Shown here in pieces: positions 54,464-63,753 of a stretch of DNA of 64,000 bases (within the stretch, counting starts at the first letter, position 1; every line of letters starts with the position of its first letter). The stretch lies in assembly GCF_029892485.1 (NCBI RefSeq), contig NZ_JARXVG010000012.1:124001-188000 (forward strand), in the 5' to 3' direction. The translations under genes and the position numbers were made by a program. The notes below the pieces were generated by a model. It worked only from the letters and a program-made list of their open reading frames with translations, had not been told where the DNA came from and did no database searches. The stretch is from Variovorax boronicumulans (GTDB taxonomy: Bacteria > Pseudomonadota > Gammaproteobacteria > Burkholderiales > Burkholderiaceae_C).

Positions 54464-55738
54464 ATGCCGGCCTCCACCTCGCCCATCGCCAAGCCACCCG
54501 CCAAGGTGCCCTCGAAACCCACGCCCATCGCCAACGGCCTGGTCTATGTGAATCCCGACATGCCCGGCATCTCGCGCCTGAAGCACGGCGAGCGCTTCCG
54601 CTACCGCGACGCCAAGGGCCGCTGGCTGCGCGACGTGGACGAGCTCTCCCGCATCCGCATGCTCGCCATTCCGCCGGCCTACACGCAGGTGTGGATCTGC
54701 CCGCTGCCCAACGGCCACCTGCAGGCCACCGGCATCGACGCGCGCGGGCGCAAGCAATACCGCTATCACTCCGACTGGCGTGTGATGAAGGATGAAACCA
54801 AGTTCGAGCGGATGGAGGCCTTCGCGCGCGCGCTGCCGCGCATTCGCGCCCGGGTGGCGCGCGACCTGGAACCGGAAAAGGGACAAAAGGTGCCCGGCCG
54901 CCGCCAGGTGCTGGCCGCGCTGGTGCGCCTGCTCGACACCACGCTGCTGCGCGTGGGCAACGAGGCGTACGCGAGCACCAACGGCTCCTTCGGCCTCACC
55001 ACCCTGCGCAACCGGCACGCGGCCGTGCAGGGCACCGCGCTGCGGCTGCACTTCAAGGGCAAGAGCGGCGTGATGCACGAAGCGAAGCTCGAGGACCCGC
55101 GCGTGGCGAAGGTGGTGCGCCAGTGCCAGCAGCTGCCGGGCCAGGCGCTCTTCCAGTACGCCGACGAAGAGGGCGAGCTGCGCGGCGTTTCGTCCACCGA
55201 CGTCAACGACTACATCGCCGAAGCCGCCGGATCAGCCGACGACGCGCAGGCCGAACGCTTCACCGCCAAGGACTTCCGCACCTGGCATGGCACCGTGCAG
55301 GCGCTGGAACTCACCCGGCTGGCCTGCGAGCCGGGCCGTACCGCTGTCGACGGGAGCCGCTACAGCGCCAAGGACATCCTCGCGGCCGTGGCCAGGCAGT
55401 TGGGCAACACGCCGGCTGTCTGCAAGAAGGCTTACGTGCACCCTGCGGTGCTGGCGCTGGGCAGCGCACTCGCGAACGACGACGAAGACGCGGCCAGCGC
55501 ACTGTTCGAGAAGATCGCAGGCCGCGGCACGGCCAAGCCCTCGCGCGGCTTGTACGCGGCCGAGCGGCGGCTGATCGCGTTCCTGCGGACGCACCGGCAG
55601 GCGCAGGCGCGCGAACGACGCGTCGCAGGGCGGCAGGCCAACCGGCAGGCCAACGCACCGCGCGCCGGCACGCGGCGTGGATCTCAGCCGGTCGCGAGTG
55701 CGAAGCGCACGCTGTCGCCTTCCAGCGCCACGGCGTAG
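54464..55738 (+). CDS. DNA topoisomerase IB
   Basis: A 424-aa poxvirus-like type IB topoisomerase that relaxes supercoils through a 3'-phosphotyrosine. The catalytic Tyr324 lies in CKKAYVHP. Catalytic basic residues occur in RVGNEAYAST (Arg), FKGKSG (Lys) and FRTWHGT. The N-terminal part contains DARGRKQYRYHSDWR, typical for this family. Start ATG 54464 lies closest to homology; 54440 is possible. The C-terminal basic tail (RRGSQPVASAKR) overlaps the convergent kinase-like gene by 55 bases. Confidence 0.93.
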   Translation: MPASTSPIAKPPAKVPSKPTPIANGLVYVNPDMPGISRLKHGERFRYRDAKGRWLRDVDELSRIRMLAIPPAYTQVWICPLPNGHLQATGIDARGRKQYRYHSDWRVMKDETKFERMEAFARALPRIRARVARDLEPEKGQKVPGRRQVLAALVRLLDTTLLRVGNEAYASTNGSFGLTTLRNRHAAVQGTALRLHFKGKSGVMHEAKLEDPRVAKVVRQCQQLPGQALFQYADEEGELRGVSSTDVNDYIAEAAGSADDAQAERFTAKDFRTWHGTVQALELTRLACEPGRTAVDGSRYSAKDILAAVARQLGNTPAVCKKAYVHPAVLALGSALANDDEDAASALFEKIAGRGTAKPSRGLYAAERRLIAFLRTHRQAQARERRVAGRQANRQANAPRAGTRRGSQPVASAKRTLSPSSATA

Positions 55739-56361
55739 CCCATGTCTTCGGCCAGGTTCTGGAGCGCGACGGCATCGATCGCCAGCGCACGCGGCGCGCG
55801 GTGCGCATCCAGCACCGGGTTCACGCCTTCCGCTTCGCGCGGCAGGGCGACCAGGCGCAGCGCATCGGCGCCATCCGGCTCGATGCGGATCGTGCCGGCT
55901 TCGGCCCCGCCATCGTTCAGATAGCCCAGCGCACCCAGGAACAGGTAGCGCAGTGCCGCCGCCGCGGGCCAGCGGGGTTCTTCTTCCAGCGGATCGAGCG
56001 AGGCATCGACATCGAGCATCACGCCGTGCAGGTCGAAGGCCGCGCGCATCAGGCCCACGCATTGCGCGACGAGTGCGCTGCGGGTGATGCCGTCGTCGGC
56101 GGTGGCCAGTTCCCAGTCGCGCAGCGAGCGGATGGCTTCCACCAGCTCCGACACCTGGTTGTCGATGAGGGCCACCCGCTCTTCGCAGGCAGCGGGGTCG
56201 ATGGGATTGGCTGCCACCTGGCGCTTGAGCATAAGGAGCGCCATGCGCACCACCGAAACGGGGGCCGCCATGTCGTGGCGCAAGGCGGGCAAGGCGCGCG
56301 TGAGGAGTTCATGGCGCACGCCGGCGGCGATCCAGCTGCGCGCTCCGGGCGATGACTTCAT
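55684..56361 (-). CDS. Degenerate histidine-kinase-like (phosphotransfer/ATPase-like) protein
   Basis: A 225-aa soluble protein. It starts with a helical hairpin LRHDMAAPVSVVRMALLMLK, which resembles a kinase dimerisation H-box with candidate His59 or so (RHD). The remainder is shaped like a HATPase domain but lacks recognisable N, G1 and G2 boxes: the N-box position reads RYLFLGALGYLNDG. It could be a histidine phosphotransferase like ChpT or an inactive kinase core. No receiver or sensor gene adjoins it. Confidence 0.6.
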   Translation of the reverse strand: MKSSPGARSWIAAGVRHELLTRALPALRHDMAAPVSVVRMALLMLKRQVAANPIDPAACEERVALIDNQVSELVEAIRSLRDWELATADDGITRSALVAQCVGLMRAAFDLHGVMLDVDASLDPLEEEPRWPAAAALRYLFLGALGYLNDGGAEAGTIRIEPDGADALRLVALPREAEGVNPVLDAHRAPRALAIDAVALQNLAEDMGYAVALEGDSVRFALATG

Positions 56362-56501
56362 TGCGCTGCAACCCAGGTGGGGATGCAGCCCTTGTGGCAG
56401 GGGGCGGCAGAAGACACGATCACGGGGAAAATCCTGTAGCGAAGAACAAGGCAAGAAGTATCGTGCCCGCCTTCGCGCCCCGATGTAGGAGCCTGCCTAC
56501 G

Positions 56502-56518
56502 GCCTCGCCCCCCGAGGC
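56502..56518 (-). terminator. Hairpin directly after the DUF3606 gene
   Basis: GCCTCG (56502-56507) and CGAGGC (56513-56518) form a 6-bp stem ending at the DUF3606 stop. A second, weaker stem, GTAGG/CCTAC with a 6-base loop, lies at 56485-56500. No T tract follows on the minus strand, so the role is uncertain. Confidence 0.4.
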
Positions 56519-56698
56519 TCAGGGTTTTCCGAGGTAGGTGCGGATGTCCTTGACCTCCACGCCGGCGGCAGCGACGGCCGAGCGCAATTGCTGCTCGGTC
56601 ACGCCCAGCGTCTGCGTCCAGTAGCGGACCTCGTGGGACTCGTTGACGTTGATGCGGGCTGCATCCTGCGGCCCGCGCTTGCTCAGATCATCGGCCAT
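56519..56698 (-). CDS. Small DUF3606 protein
   Basis: A 59-aa protein matching the DUF3606 pattern: DAARINVNESHEVRYWTQ, then LGVTEQQLRSAV, and a final VEVKDIRTYLGK. The family is abundant in alpha- and betaproteobacteria and predicted to be a small helical DNA-interacting or stress-related protein, without proof. The start ATG 56698 is preferred over 56740 because the family begins with MADD-like residues. Confidence 0.85.
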   Translation of the reverse strand: MADDLSKRGPQDAARINVNESHEVRYWTQTLGVTEQQLRSAVAAAGVEVKDIRTYLGKP

Positions 56699-56824
56699 GG
56701 TGTGGTTCCTGTGCTGTGGTGGTTTGTTGCGAACCACCACGATGCAGCGCCCGCTAGCGAGGGGCTGGAGGACGGCAGCGCACCTCCTTGCAGGATAAGT
56801 CCGAGGGCTCCCTCGAGGACTTCT

Positions 56825-58321
56825 TCAGGGCTGCCGGGCCCGCGCCTGCAGTTCCCGCTTGAGGAGCTTGCCGTTGACGGTGGTGGGCATGGCGTCGATC
56901 ACCTCGATGCGGGCCGGCCGCTTATAGGGCGACAGGTGCTCGGCCAGATGCGCGCGCAGCGCGGCCTCGTCGAGCGAGGCGCCGGGCTTCATCTCGGCGA
57001 AGGCGACGATCTGCTCGTTGCCGTCGGCCTCCGGCACGCCGACCACGGCGCACAGGTGCACGCCGTCGAAGCGGCCGATCACCGCCTCGATCTCGGCCGG
57101 GTACACGTTGAAGCCCGAACGGATGATCATTTCCTTCAGCCGCCCCACCACGAAGAGCGCACCGTCGTCGCCGAAGCGCCCGAGGTCGCCGGTGGCGTAC
57201 CAGCCGCCGGGGCGCATCACCTGCGCAGTCGCGGCGGCATCGCGGAAGTAGCCGAGCATGAGGCCGGGCCCGCGCAGCCAGATCTCGCCCGTCTCACCCG
57301 CCGGCACGTCGCGGCCATCGCTGCCCACGATGCGCGCCTCGCCGCCCTCGACCGCATGGCCGGCCGCCGTGTCCGCACGCGGCGCTTCGACCCGCGTGAG
57401 GAACACCGAGCCCGCGTACTCCGACAGGCCGTAGCCATAGTGCAGCGGCTGGCCGAACAGGCGCTCGACGCGCTGCTTGAGCCCGAGGTCCAGCGGCGCG
57501 GAGCCGGTGTAGACGTAGCGCAGCTGCGGAAAGCGCGGCGCCACGCGCTCGGCCTCGATGTGCGCCAGCAGCCGCGCATACATCGTGGGCGGCCCCAGCA
57601 GGTTCGACACCTGTTCGTTGGCGAGCGCGTCCAGCACATCGGCCGGCGAGAAACTGCCGCGCAGCACCAGCGATGCGCCGCCCGTGAGCGCGGCCATCAG
57701 CACCGTGCCGATGCCGAAGATGTGCGTCATCGGCAGGAAGGCGTAGACGCGATCGCGCCCGCCGAGCGAACGCACCGCTGCCGACACGCGCCCGAAATGC
57801 AGCAGCCCCCGGTGCGACACCATCACGCCCTTCGGCGTGCCCGAGGTGCCGGAAGTGAAGATGATCGCGGCCGTGTCGGCCAGCGCCGCGTCGGGCTCCG
57901 GCCGCGCTTCGGCACGTGCAGCGGCGTACATCACGCCCGGCAGCCGGCCAGGCGCTGCCGCCGCGCGCTCCGCATGCACCCGTGCGGCCGCCGACGAGCC
58001 GGCCGTGAAGCAACACAGCCGCGCATCCGCACGCTCGACGATGGCCGCGATCTCGCCCGGCGACATGCGCGCATTCACGCCGCACGACCACGCACCGACG
58101 CGGCTGCATGCCATCAGCAGCGCGATGTGGGGGGCGCAGTTCTCGGCGACGAGCACCACGCGGTCGGTCGGGCGCACGCCGGCGTCCAGCAGGTCTTGCG
58201 TGGCCGTGTCGGCCATCGCCTGCAGCGCCGCGTAGGTAGTGGTGCCGTCGGGTTCGAAAAGGAAGACCCTGTCCGGCGTGCGGATCGCGCGTTCTTCCAG
58301 CAGGCTGTGAATGCGGTGCAT
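56825..58321 (-). CDS. AMP-forming acyl-CoA synthetase
   Basis: A 498-aa ANL-superfamily ligase that activates a carboxylic acid to its CoA ester with ATP. Core motif TSGTSGTPKG, then YGLSEYAGSVF, the GYF and TGDLGRF region, and the C-terminal catalytic lysine in PTTVNGKLLKREL. The substrate is not visible from sequence; a Bug receptor gene starts just upstream (4 bases from its end), so a di- or tricarboxylate is possible. Part of the same minus-strand run as the double acyl-CoA dehydrogenase. Confidence 0.9.
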   Translation of the reverse strand: MHRIHSLLEERAIRTPDRVFLFEPDGTTTYAALQAMADTATQDLLDAGVRPTDRVVLVAENCAPHIALLMACSRVGAWSCGVNARMSPGEIAAIVERADARLCCFTAGSSAAARVHAERAAAAPGRLPGVMYAAARAEARPEPDAALADTAAIIFTSGTSGTPKGVMVSHRGLLHFGRVSAAVRSLGGRDRVYAFLPMTHIFGIGTVLMAALTGGASLVLRGSFSPADVLDALANEQVSNLLGPPTMYARLLAHIEAERVAPRFPQLRYVYTGSAPLDLGLKQRVERLFGQPLHYGYGLSEYAGSVFLTRVEAPRADTAAGHAVEGGEARIVGSDGRDVPAGETGEIWLRGPGLMLGYFRDAAATAQVMRPGGWYATGDLGRFGDDGALFVVGRLKEMIIRSGFNVYPAEIEAVIGRFDGVHLCAVVGVPEADGNEQIVAFAEMKPGASLDEAALRAHLAEHLSPYKRPARIEVIDAMPTTVNGKLLKRELQARARQP

Positions 58322-58324
58322 CGG

Positions 58325-59317
58325 CTATTCCGCCTCGATGCCCTTGGACGCCGTCGCCCAGAGCTTGCGGTCGGACTGCCCCTTGGTCGCCAGCAGCTCG
58401 GCCCCGCCCGACCACACGTCGTAGCCCTGCTCGCGCAGGCGGCTCGCGATGTCCTCGCGCGCCAGCATCTTGTACGCCGCCGCATTGATGCGCGCGACCA
58501 GCGCCGGGTCCATGCGCGCCGGACCGTAGAGGCCGAACCAGCCGCCCACGTCGTAGTCGGCCACGCCCGATTCGATCATCGTCGGCACGTCGGGCAGCAT
58601 GCGGTTGCGCTGCCGCGAGGTGACGGCCAGCGCGCGCAGGCGCCCCGACTGGATGAAGGGCCGCGAGGTCGCGATGATGTCGAACATCATCGGCACCGTG
58701 CCCGCCATCACGTCGGCAAGCGCGGGCGCGCTGCCCTTGTAGGGCACGTGCGTGAGCTGCACGCCGGTCACTTTCTCCAGCAGCGCGCCGCACAGGTGGT
58801 TGGAGGCGCCGATGCCCGCCGATCCGTAGAACAGCTTGCCCGGCTGCGCCTTCGCATAGGCCAGTAGCTCGGCGACGTTGCGCACCGGCAGGTCCTTGTT
58901 GACCACGAGGACGTTGGTGTAGTCCACCAGCGGTGCGATGGGCGTGAGATCCTTCATCGGGTCGAAGGGCATCTTGCGCTGCACGTTCGGGTTGATGGTG
59001 ATGGTCGGGCTCGCGCCGAAGAAGAGCATGGCGCCGTCGGGCGCTGCCTTGGCGACGACATCGCCGCCGAGCGAGCCGCTCGCGCCGGGGCGGTTGTCCA
59101 CGATCACCTGCGTGCCGAGCTCCTGGCCCAGCGCAGGCGCGAGCAGGCGCGCGGCGCCGTCGACCGGCCCGCCGGCGGAATAACCGACGACGAGCTTGAT
59201 GAGCGATGGCAGCGGCTGCTGCTGTTGCGCGAAGACGCGCGCGGGCAGCATGGACAGCAATGCGCTGCCCGCCAGCGCGGCCACGGCATGGCGCCGGGTG
59301 AGTTCTAGGGATTCCAT
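58325..59317 (-). CDS. Bug-family tripartite tricarboxylate transporter receptor
   Basis: A 330-aa periplasmic binding protein. The N-terminal LTRRHAVAALAG is twin-arginine-like and the hydrophobic signal ends VFAQ. Family segments are KLVVGYSAGGPVDGAARLLA, VDNRPGASGSLGGDVV and PDVPTMIESGVADYDVGGWF. No TctA or TctB permease is near. It lies four bases from the acyl-CoA synthetase start (58321 to 58325) and 44 bases downstream of the double acyl-CoA dehydrogenase, so all three genes are probably one operon. Confidence 0.93.
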   Translation of the reverse strand: MESLELTRRHAVAALAGSALLSMLPARVFAQQQQPLPSLIKLVVGYSAGGPVDGAARLLAPALGQELGTQVIVDNRPGASGSLGGDVVAKAAPDGAMLFFGASPTITINPNVQRKMPFDPMKDLTPIAPLVDYTNVLVVNKDLPVRNVAELLAYAKAQPGKLFYGSAGIGASNHLCGALLEKVTGVQLTHVPYKGSAPALADVMAGTVPMMFDIIATSRPFIQSGRLRALAVTSRQRNRMLPDVPTMIESGVADYDVGGWFGLYGPARMDPALVARINAAAYKMLAREDIASRLREQGYDVWSGGAELLATKGQSDRKLWATASKGIEAE

Positions 59318-59361
59318 GAGCGTTGTCTCCTGATGTGTATTTCTTTTGGCGCTCGCACCAT

Positions 59362-61680
59362 TCAGGCCGGCAAGTCCAGAACTTGCCGCGCGAGGATGTT
59401 GCGCTGTATCTCATTGGTGCCGCCGTAGATCATTGCGGCCGTCGAGCCGATGAGCGGAGACAGCACATTGAAGGTCTGCCCGTCGAGCACCTGGTCCCCC
59501 GCGACCGCGCCCTGCTCTTCGCCGGCCTCGACCAGCAGCGCACCGATGCGGTGGTAGGTCTCGCTCGCCCAGATCTTCAGCAGCGACACCGATGCGGGCA
59601 GCGGCTTGCCCGCGCGCACGATGTTGGCGAAGCTGGTGTAGGCGGCGGTCAGGTCGGCCACGTCGAGCCGGAGTGCCGCGAAGCGCTGCGCGAACACGGG
59701 CTCCGCGAACAGTCGCCGCGCCTCTGCGAGCCGCGCAAGCTGGCCCAGCGCGTACTGCGACTGCTTGGGGCTGCCGAGGAAGATGCGCTCGAAACCCAGC
59801 AGCGCCTTCGCGATCGTCCAGCCGCCATGCAGCTTGCCCACAAGGTTCTCGGCCGGCACGCGAACGTTGTCGAAGAACACCTCGCAGAATTCGGGCTCGC
59901 CGGCCAGCGTGTGGATCGGCCGCACCGTGACGCCCGGCGTGCGCAGGTCGCACAGGAGGAAGCTGATGCCCTCTTGCTTCCGCGCGTCCTTGTCGGTGCG
60001 CACGAGCATGAAGATGTGGTTGGCGTCCTGCGCGAGCGTGGTCCAGATCTTCTGGCCGTTGACGATGAAGTGATCGCCCTCCGCATCGCGCCCCGCGATG
60101 GCCTCGGTGCGCAGGCCCGCGAGGTCGGAGCCGGCAACGGGCTCCGAATAGCCCTGGCACCACACGTTCTCGCCACTCAGGATGCGCGGCAGAAAGCGCT
60201 GCTGCTGCTCCGGCGTGCCGTGCTGGATGAGCAGCGGCCCGATCATCACGATGCCCTGGTCGGGCGCGCGCGCCACGCCGTATTGCTCCAGTTCCTCGAT
60301 CCACGCGATGAGCTTGTCGGCCGGCAGGCCCATGCCGCCATGCGCCTCGGGCCAGGCCGGGGCGATCCAGCCCTGCGCGGACAGCGTGAGATACCAGTCG
60401 CGCATCTCGCTCCATCGCGCGCGGTGCGAGAGATAGCGCAGTTCCTGCGGATAGCGCTGCTGCAGGAAGCCGCGCACCATGCGGCGGAACTCGGCCTCGG
60501 GCATGGCGGACCAGTCGGCGGTGCGGGGGAATTCACCGGTCCATGCGGTGGTGCCTGTCGTTGCTTCGCTTTCGCCTGCGAGCAAGCCATGTCGATGCTG
60601 ATGCGCAGTGACGTTGCCCAGCCACGCCGAGAGGCACAGCACGCGCTTGTAGAACAGGCTCAGGTCGCATTCCTGCGTGTAGCCGATGGCACCGTGCAAT
60701 TGCACGGAGGTGCGCGAGGCCTGCAGCGCGGCCGCCGTGCAGCGCGCGTTGGCTCGGCTCGCCTCGGCTTCGAGCCTCTCCGTGGAAATCTCTTGCGCGG
60801 CCAGCGCGATCACTTCGTTCAGCGTCGCATGCGCCAGCTCCAGGTGGATGAACATGTCGACGCAGCGGTGCTGCAGGGCCTGGAAGCTGCCGATGGGCTT
60901 TCCGAACTGCGAGCGGGTGCGCAGGTAGGCCAGCGTCTGGGCGAGCATCGCCTGCCCTGCGCCCAGCAGTTCGGCCGCCTGCAGGATCTGGCCGGCCGCG
61001 AGCGCACCGCGCAGCGCGTCCTGCGCGGCGGGCCCTTCGGCCAGCACCGCATCGGGCGGCAACACGACCTGTTCGAAGCGCAGGCTCGACGCCTGCCCGC
61101 CATCGACCAGGGGCACCACGGTTTCGCTCACGCCTTCGGTGCCGCGCGGCACCCAGAGGATCACCGCATCGTCATCGCCGCGCGCCGACACCAGCCAGCC
61201 GCTGGCGGCCGCACCGGGCAGCACCATGAGTTTTTCGCCCTGCAGCAGCACGTTGCCGGCGCGCCTTTCGCAACCGCAGGCAAGCGGCACTGCACTCAGA
61301 TCACCGGCGCTCTCCTGCCACGCCAGTGCGGGCAGGCTGCGGCCTGCGATCAGGTCAGAGAGCAATACACGAGCGGCGGCCGTATCCAGGCGCGCCAGCA
61401 GCAACGCGCTGAGGCCGGCCACGGCCAGCAGCGGCTCGGGCGCCGCATGCTCGCCAGCGGCGCGAAGGATTTCTGCAGCGCCATCGAGTTCCAGCCCGAG
61501 GCCGCCCGCGGATTCGGGTGCCAGCATGCCCGTCCAGCCCAGCTCCGCGAGCGCGCTCCAGCCCTGCGCTTCGCGGGCATCGGGCTGCTCCAGCAACGCA
61601 CGCCGCCTTTGCGTGGCGCGGCTGCGCACGAAGTAGTCGAGCGCCGCTTCGCGCATTGCCGAGAGTGATTCGATGTCCAT
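59362..61680 (-). CDS. Double-length acyl-CoA dehydrogenase
   Basis: A 772-aa protein built from two acyl-CoA dehydrogenase units. The first half (about 1-390) has the helical ends (ALQHRCVDMFIHLEL, VQLHGAIGYTQECDLS) but lacks the usual FAD-binding TEP-x-GSD string. The second half has QGYSEPVAGSDLAGLRTEAI, GEPEFCEVFFDNVRVPAENL, and the C-terminal YGGTNEIQRNIL. This recalls split heteromeric dehydrogenases whose two halves form one FAD site, here in one chain. A GTG at 61749 with GAGGTGG upstream is an alternative start. Confidence 0.85.
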   Translation of the reverse strand: MDIESLSAMREAALDYFVRSRATQRRRALLEQPDAREAQGWSALAELGWTGMLAPESAGGLGLELDGAAEILRAAGEHAAPEPLLAVAGLSALLLARLDTAAARVLLSDLIAGRSLPALAWQESAGDLSAVPLACGCERRAGNVLLQGEKLMVLPGAAASGWLVSARGDDDAVILWVPRGTEGVSETVVPLVDGGQASSLRFEQVVLPPDAVLAEGPAAQDALRGALAAGQILQAAELLGAGQAMLAQTLAYLRTRSQFGKPIGSFQALQHRCVDMFIHLELAHATLNEVIALAAQEISTERLEAEASRANARCTAAALQASRTSVQLHGAIGYTQECDLSLFYKRVLCLSAWLGNVTAHQHRHGLLAGESEATTGTTAWTGEFPRTADWSAMPEAEFRRMVRGFLQQRYPQELRYLSHRARWSEMRDWYLTLSAQGWIAPAWPEAHGGMGLPADKLIAWIEELEQYGVARAPDQGIVMIGPLLIQHGTPEQQQRFLPRILSGENVWCQGYSEPVAGSDLAGLRTEAIAGRDAEGDHFIVNGQKIWTTLAQDANHIFMLVRTDKDARKQEGISFLLCDLRTPGVTVRPIHTLAGEPEFCEVFFDNVRVPAENLVGKLHGGWTIAKALLGFERIFLGSPKQSQYALGQLARLAEARRLFAEPVFAQRFAALRLDVADLTAAYTSFANIVRAGKPLPASVSLLKIWASETYHRIGALLVEAGEEQGAVAGDQVLDGQTFNVLSPLIGSTAAMIYGGTNEIQRNILARQVLDLPA

Positions 61681-61786
61681 GGCCGCAGCGTGGCAGAAGA
61701 CCGCGGCGGGCGGCATTTGCATTTGCCGAAGGGAGGGTTTCGCAATCACGGAGCCACCTCGCGCGAGACAGGACTAGTCTAGGCAC

Positions 61787-62569
61787 ATGACCAAGATCAA
61801 GAAATCCCTGCACACCGAGCTGGGCCACAGCACCCCCGACAGGATCACCGTGCGCGGGCGCGACCTGCCCTCGGAAATTCTCGGCCACCTGAACCTCGGC
61901 GACATGGCCTTCCTGGAGCTCACGGGGCGCATTCCGACGCCGCAGGAGTCCATCACCTTCAATGCCATCGTCGTGACGCTGGTCGAGCATGGCGTGACGC
62001 CGAGCGCGCTGGCTGCACGCCTTACCTACGCAGGCGCACCCGAAGCGTTGCAGGCGGCAGTGGCCGCGGGCCTGTGCGGTCTGGGCACGGTGTTCGTCGG
62101 CAGCACCGAAGGCGCCGCGAAGATGCTGTACGAGGCCATTCCCTTCGGCGAGAAGCCGAACCGTCCCCTCGCCGACATCGCGAAGGACATCGTGGCCGAC
62201 CACCGTGCGCGCAAGCAGATCGTGCCCGGCCTGGGCCATCCGCTGCACAAGCCCATCGATCCGCGCACGCCGCGCCTGTTCCAGATCGCGGCGGAAAACG
62301 GCCTCTCCACCCACTATGTCGCGCTGATGCAGGCGGTGCAGGGCGAAGCCGAGCGCGTCTCGGGCAAGTCGCTGCCGATCAATGCCACCGGCGCCATCGG
62401 CGCGATCGCCGCCGAGTTCGGGTTCCCCTGGAAGATCATCCGCGGCATCGGCGTGATGGCGCGCGCCATCGGCCTGGTGGGCCACATCCTGGAGGAGATC
62501 GACGACCCGATGGCCATCGAGATCTGGCAACGCGTAGAGAAGGAAGCCGGCGGCCCCCGCCAGGATTGA
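61787..62569 (+). CDS. Citryl-CoA lyase (citrate synthase-like, short form)
   Basis: A 260-aa protein of the citrate synthase superfamily, much shorter than true citrate synthase (about 430 aa). Catalytic-type segments include GLGHPLHKPIDPR (active-site His), NATGAIGAIAAEF and FPWKIIRGIGVMARAIGLVGH with Arg. Short members are annotated citryl-CoA lyase, cleaving citryl-CoA to oxaloacetate and acetyl-CoA, or acting on related CoA esters. The gene is divergent from the double acyl-CoA dehydrogenase across about 106 bases and seven bases before another dehydrogenase. Confidence 0.85.
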   Translation: MTKIKKSLHTELGHSTPDRITVRGRDLPSEILGHLNLGDMAFLELTGRIPTPQESITFNAIVVTLVEHGVTPSALAARLTYAGAPEALQAAVAAGLCGLGTVFVGSTEGAAKMLYEAIPFGEKPNRPLADIAKDIVADHRARKQIVPGLGHPLHKPIDPRTPRLFQIAAENGLSTHYVALMQAVQGEAERVSGKSLPINATGAIGAIAAEFGFPWKIIRGIGVMARAIGLVGHILEEIDDPMAIEIWQRVEKEAGGPRQD

Positions 62570-62575
62570 ACGACG

Positions 62576-63739
62576 ATGAACAACGCCAACGACTCCCAGT
62601 TCCCTGACATCCGCGACGCGGTGCGCGACCTGTGCGCGCAGTTCCCCAACGAGTACTTCCGCAAGATCGACGAGGCCCGCGGCTACCCCGCCGAATTCGT
62701 CGATGCGCTCACCAAGGCCGGCTGGATGGCAGCGCTGATTCCGCAGGAGTACGGCGGCTCGGGCCTGGGCCTCACCGAAGCCTCGGTGATCATGGAAGAG
62801 ATCAACCGCTGCGGCGGCAACTCCGGCGCCTGCCACGGCCAGATGTACAACATGGGCACGCTGCTGCGCCATGGCAGCGAAGCGCAGAAGCGAGAGTACC
62901 TGCCGCGCATCGCCACCGGCGAGCTGCGTCTGCAGTCGATGGGCGTGACCGAGCCCAGCACGGGCACCGACACCACCAAGATCAAGACCACCGCGGTGAA
63001 GAAGGGCGACCGCTACGTCATCAACGGCCAGAAGGTGTGGATCTCGCGCATCCAGCACTCGGACCTGATGATCCTGCTCGCGCGCACCACGCCGCTCGCG
63101 GATGTGAAGAAGAAATCCGAGGGCATGTCGATCTTCATCGTCGATTTGCGCGAGGCCATCGGGAAGGGCATGACGGTGCGGCCGATCCTCAACATGGTCA
63201 ACCACGAGACTAACGAACTGTTCTTCGAGAACCTCGAGATCCCGGCCGAGAACCTGATCGGCGTGGAAGGCCAGGGCTTCAAGTACATCCTGGACGGCCT
63301 CAACGCCGAGCGCACGCTGATCGCGGCCGAATGCATCGGCGATGGCTACTGGTTCATCGACAAGGTGACGGCGTACACGAAGGAGCGCGTCGTCTTCGGC
63401 CGGCCCATCGGCCAGAACCAGGGCGTGCAGTTCCCGATTGCCGAGGCGTTCATCGAGATCGAAGCAGCCAACCTCATGCGCTACGAAGCCTGCCGCCTGT
63501 TCGATGCGCACCAGCCCTGCGGCGCGCAGGCCAACATGGCGAAGTACCTCGCGGCCAAGGCGAGCTGGGAGGCGGCCAATGCGTGCCTTCAGTTCCACGG
63601 CGGCTTCGGCTTCGCCTGCGAATACGACATCGAACGCAAGTTCCGCGAGACGCGGCTCTACCAGGTCGCGCCGATCTCGACCAATCTCATCCTGAGCTAC
63701 GTGGCCGAACACATGCTCGGCCTTCCACGCTCGTTCTGA
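62576..63739 (+). CDS. Acyl-CoA dehydrogenase
   Basis: A 387-aa flavoenzyme, usual size for the family. FAD and substrate motifs: GVTEPSTGTDTTKIKT (in place of the TEP-GSD string), VINGQKVWISRIQHSD, and a C-terminal FHGGFGFACEYDIERKFR. The residue expected to act as catalytic base lies in the C-terminal half; I could not place it with certainty. It oxidises an unknown CoA ester. It starts 7 bases after the citryl-CoA lyase stop and 14 bases before the MmgE/PrpD gene. Confidence 0.9.
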   Translation: MNNANDSQFPDIRDAVRDLCAQFPNEYFRKIDEARGYPAEFVDALTKAGWMAALIPQEYGGSGLGLTEASVIMEEINRCGGNSGACHGQMYNMGTLLRHGSEAQKREYLPRIATGELRLQSMGVTEPSTGTDTTKIKTTAVKKGDRYVINGQKVWISRIQHSDLMILLARTTPLADVKKKSEGMSIFIVDLREAIGKGMTVRPILNMVNHETNELFFENLEIPAENLIGVEGQGFKYILDGLNAERTLIAAECIGDGYWFIDKVTAYTKERVVFGRPIGQNQGVQFPIAEAFIEIEAANLMRYEACRLFDAHQPCGAQANMAKYLAAKASWEAANACLQFHGGFGFACEYDIERKFRETRLYQVAPISTNLILSYVAEHMLGLPRSF

Positions 63740-63753
63740 AGGGACCCGCCCTC

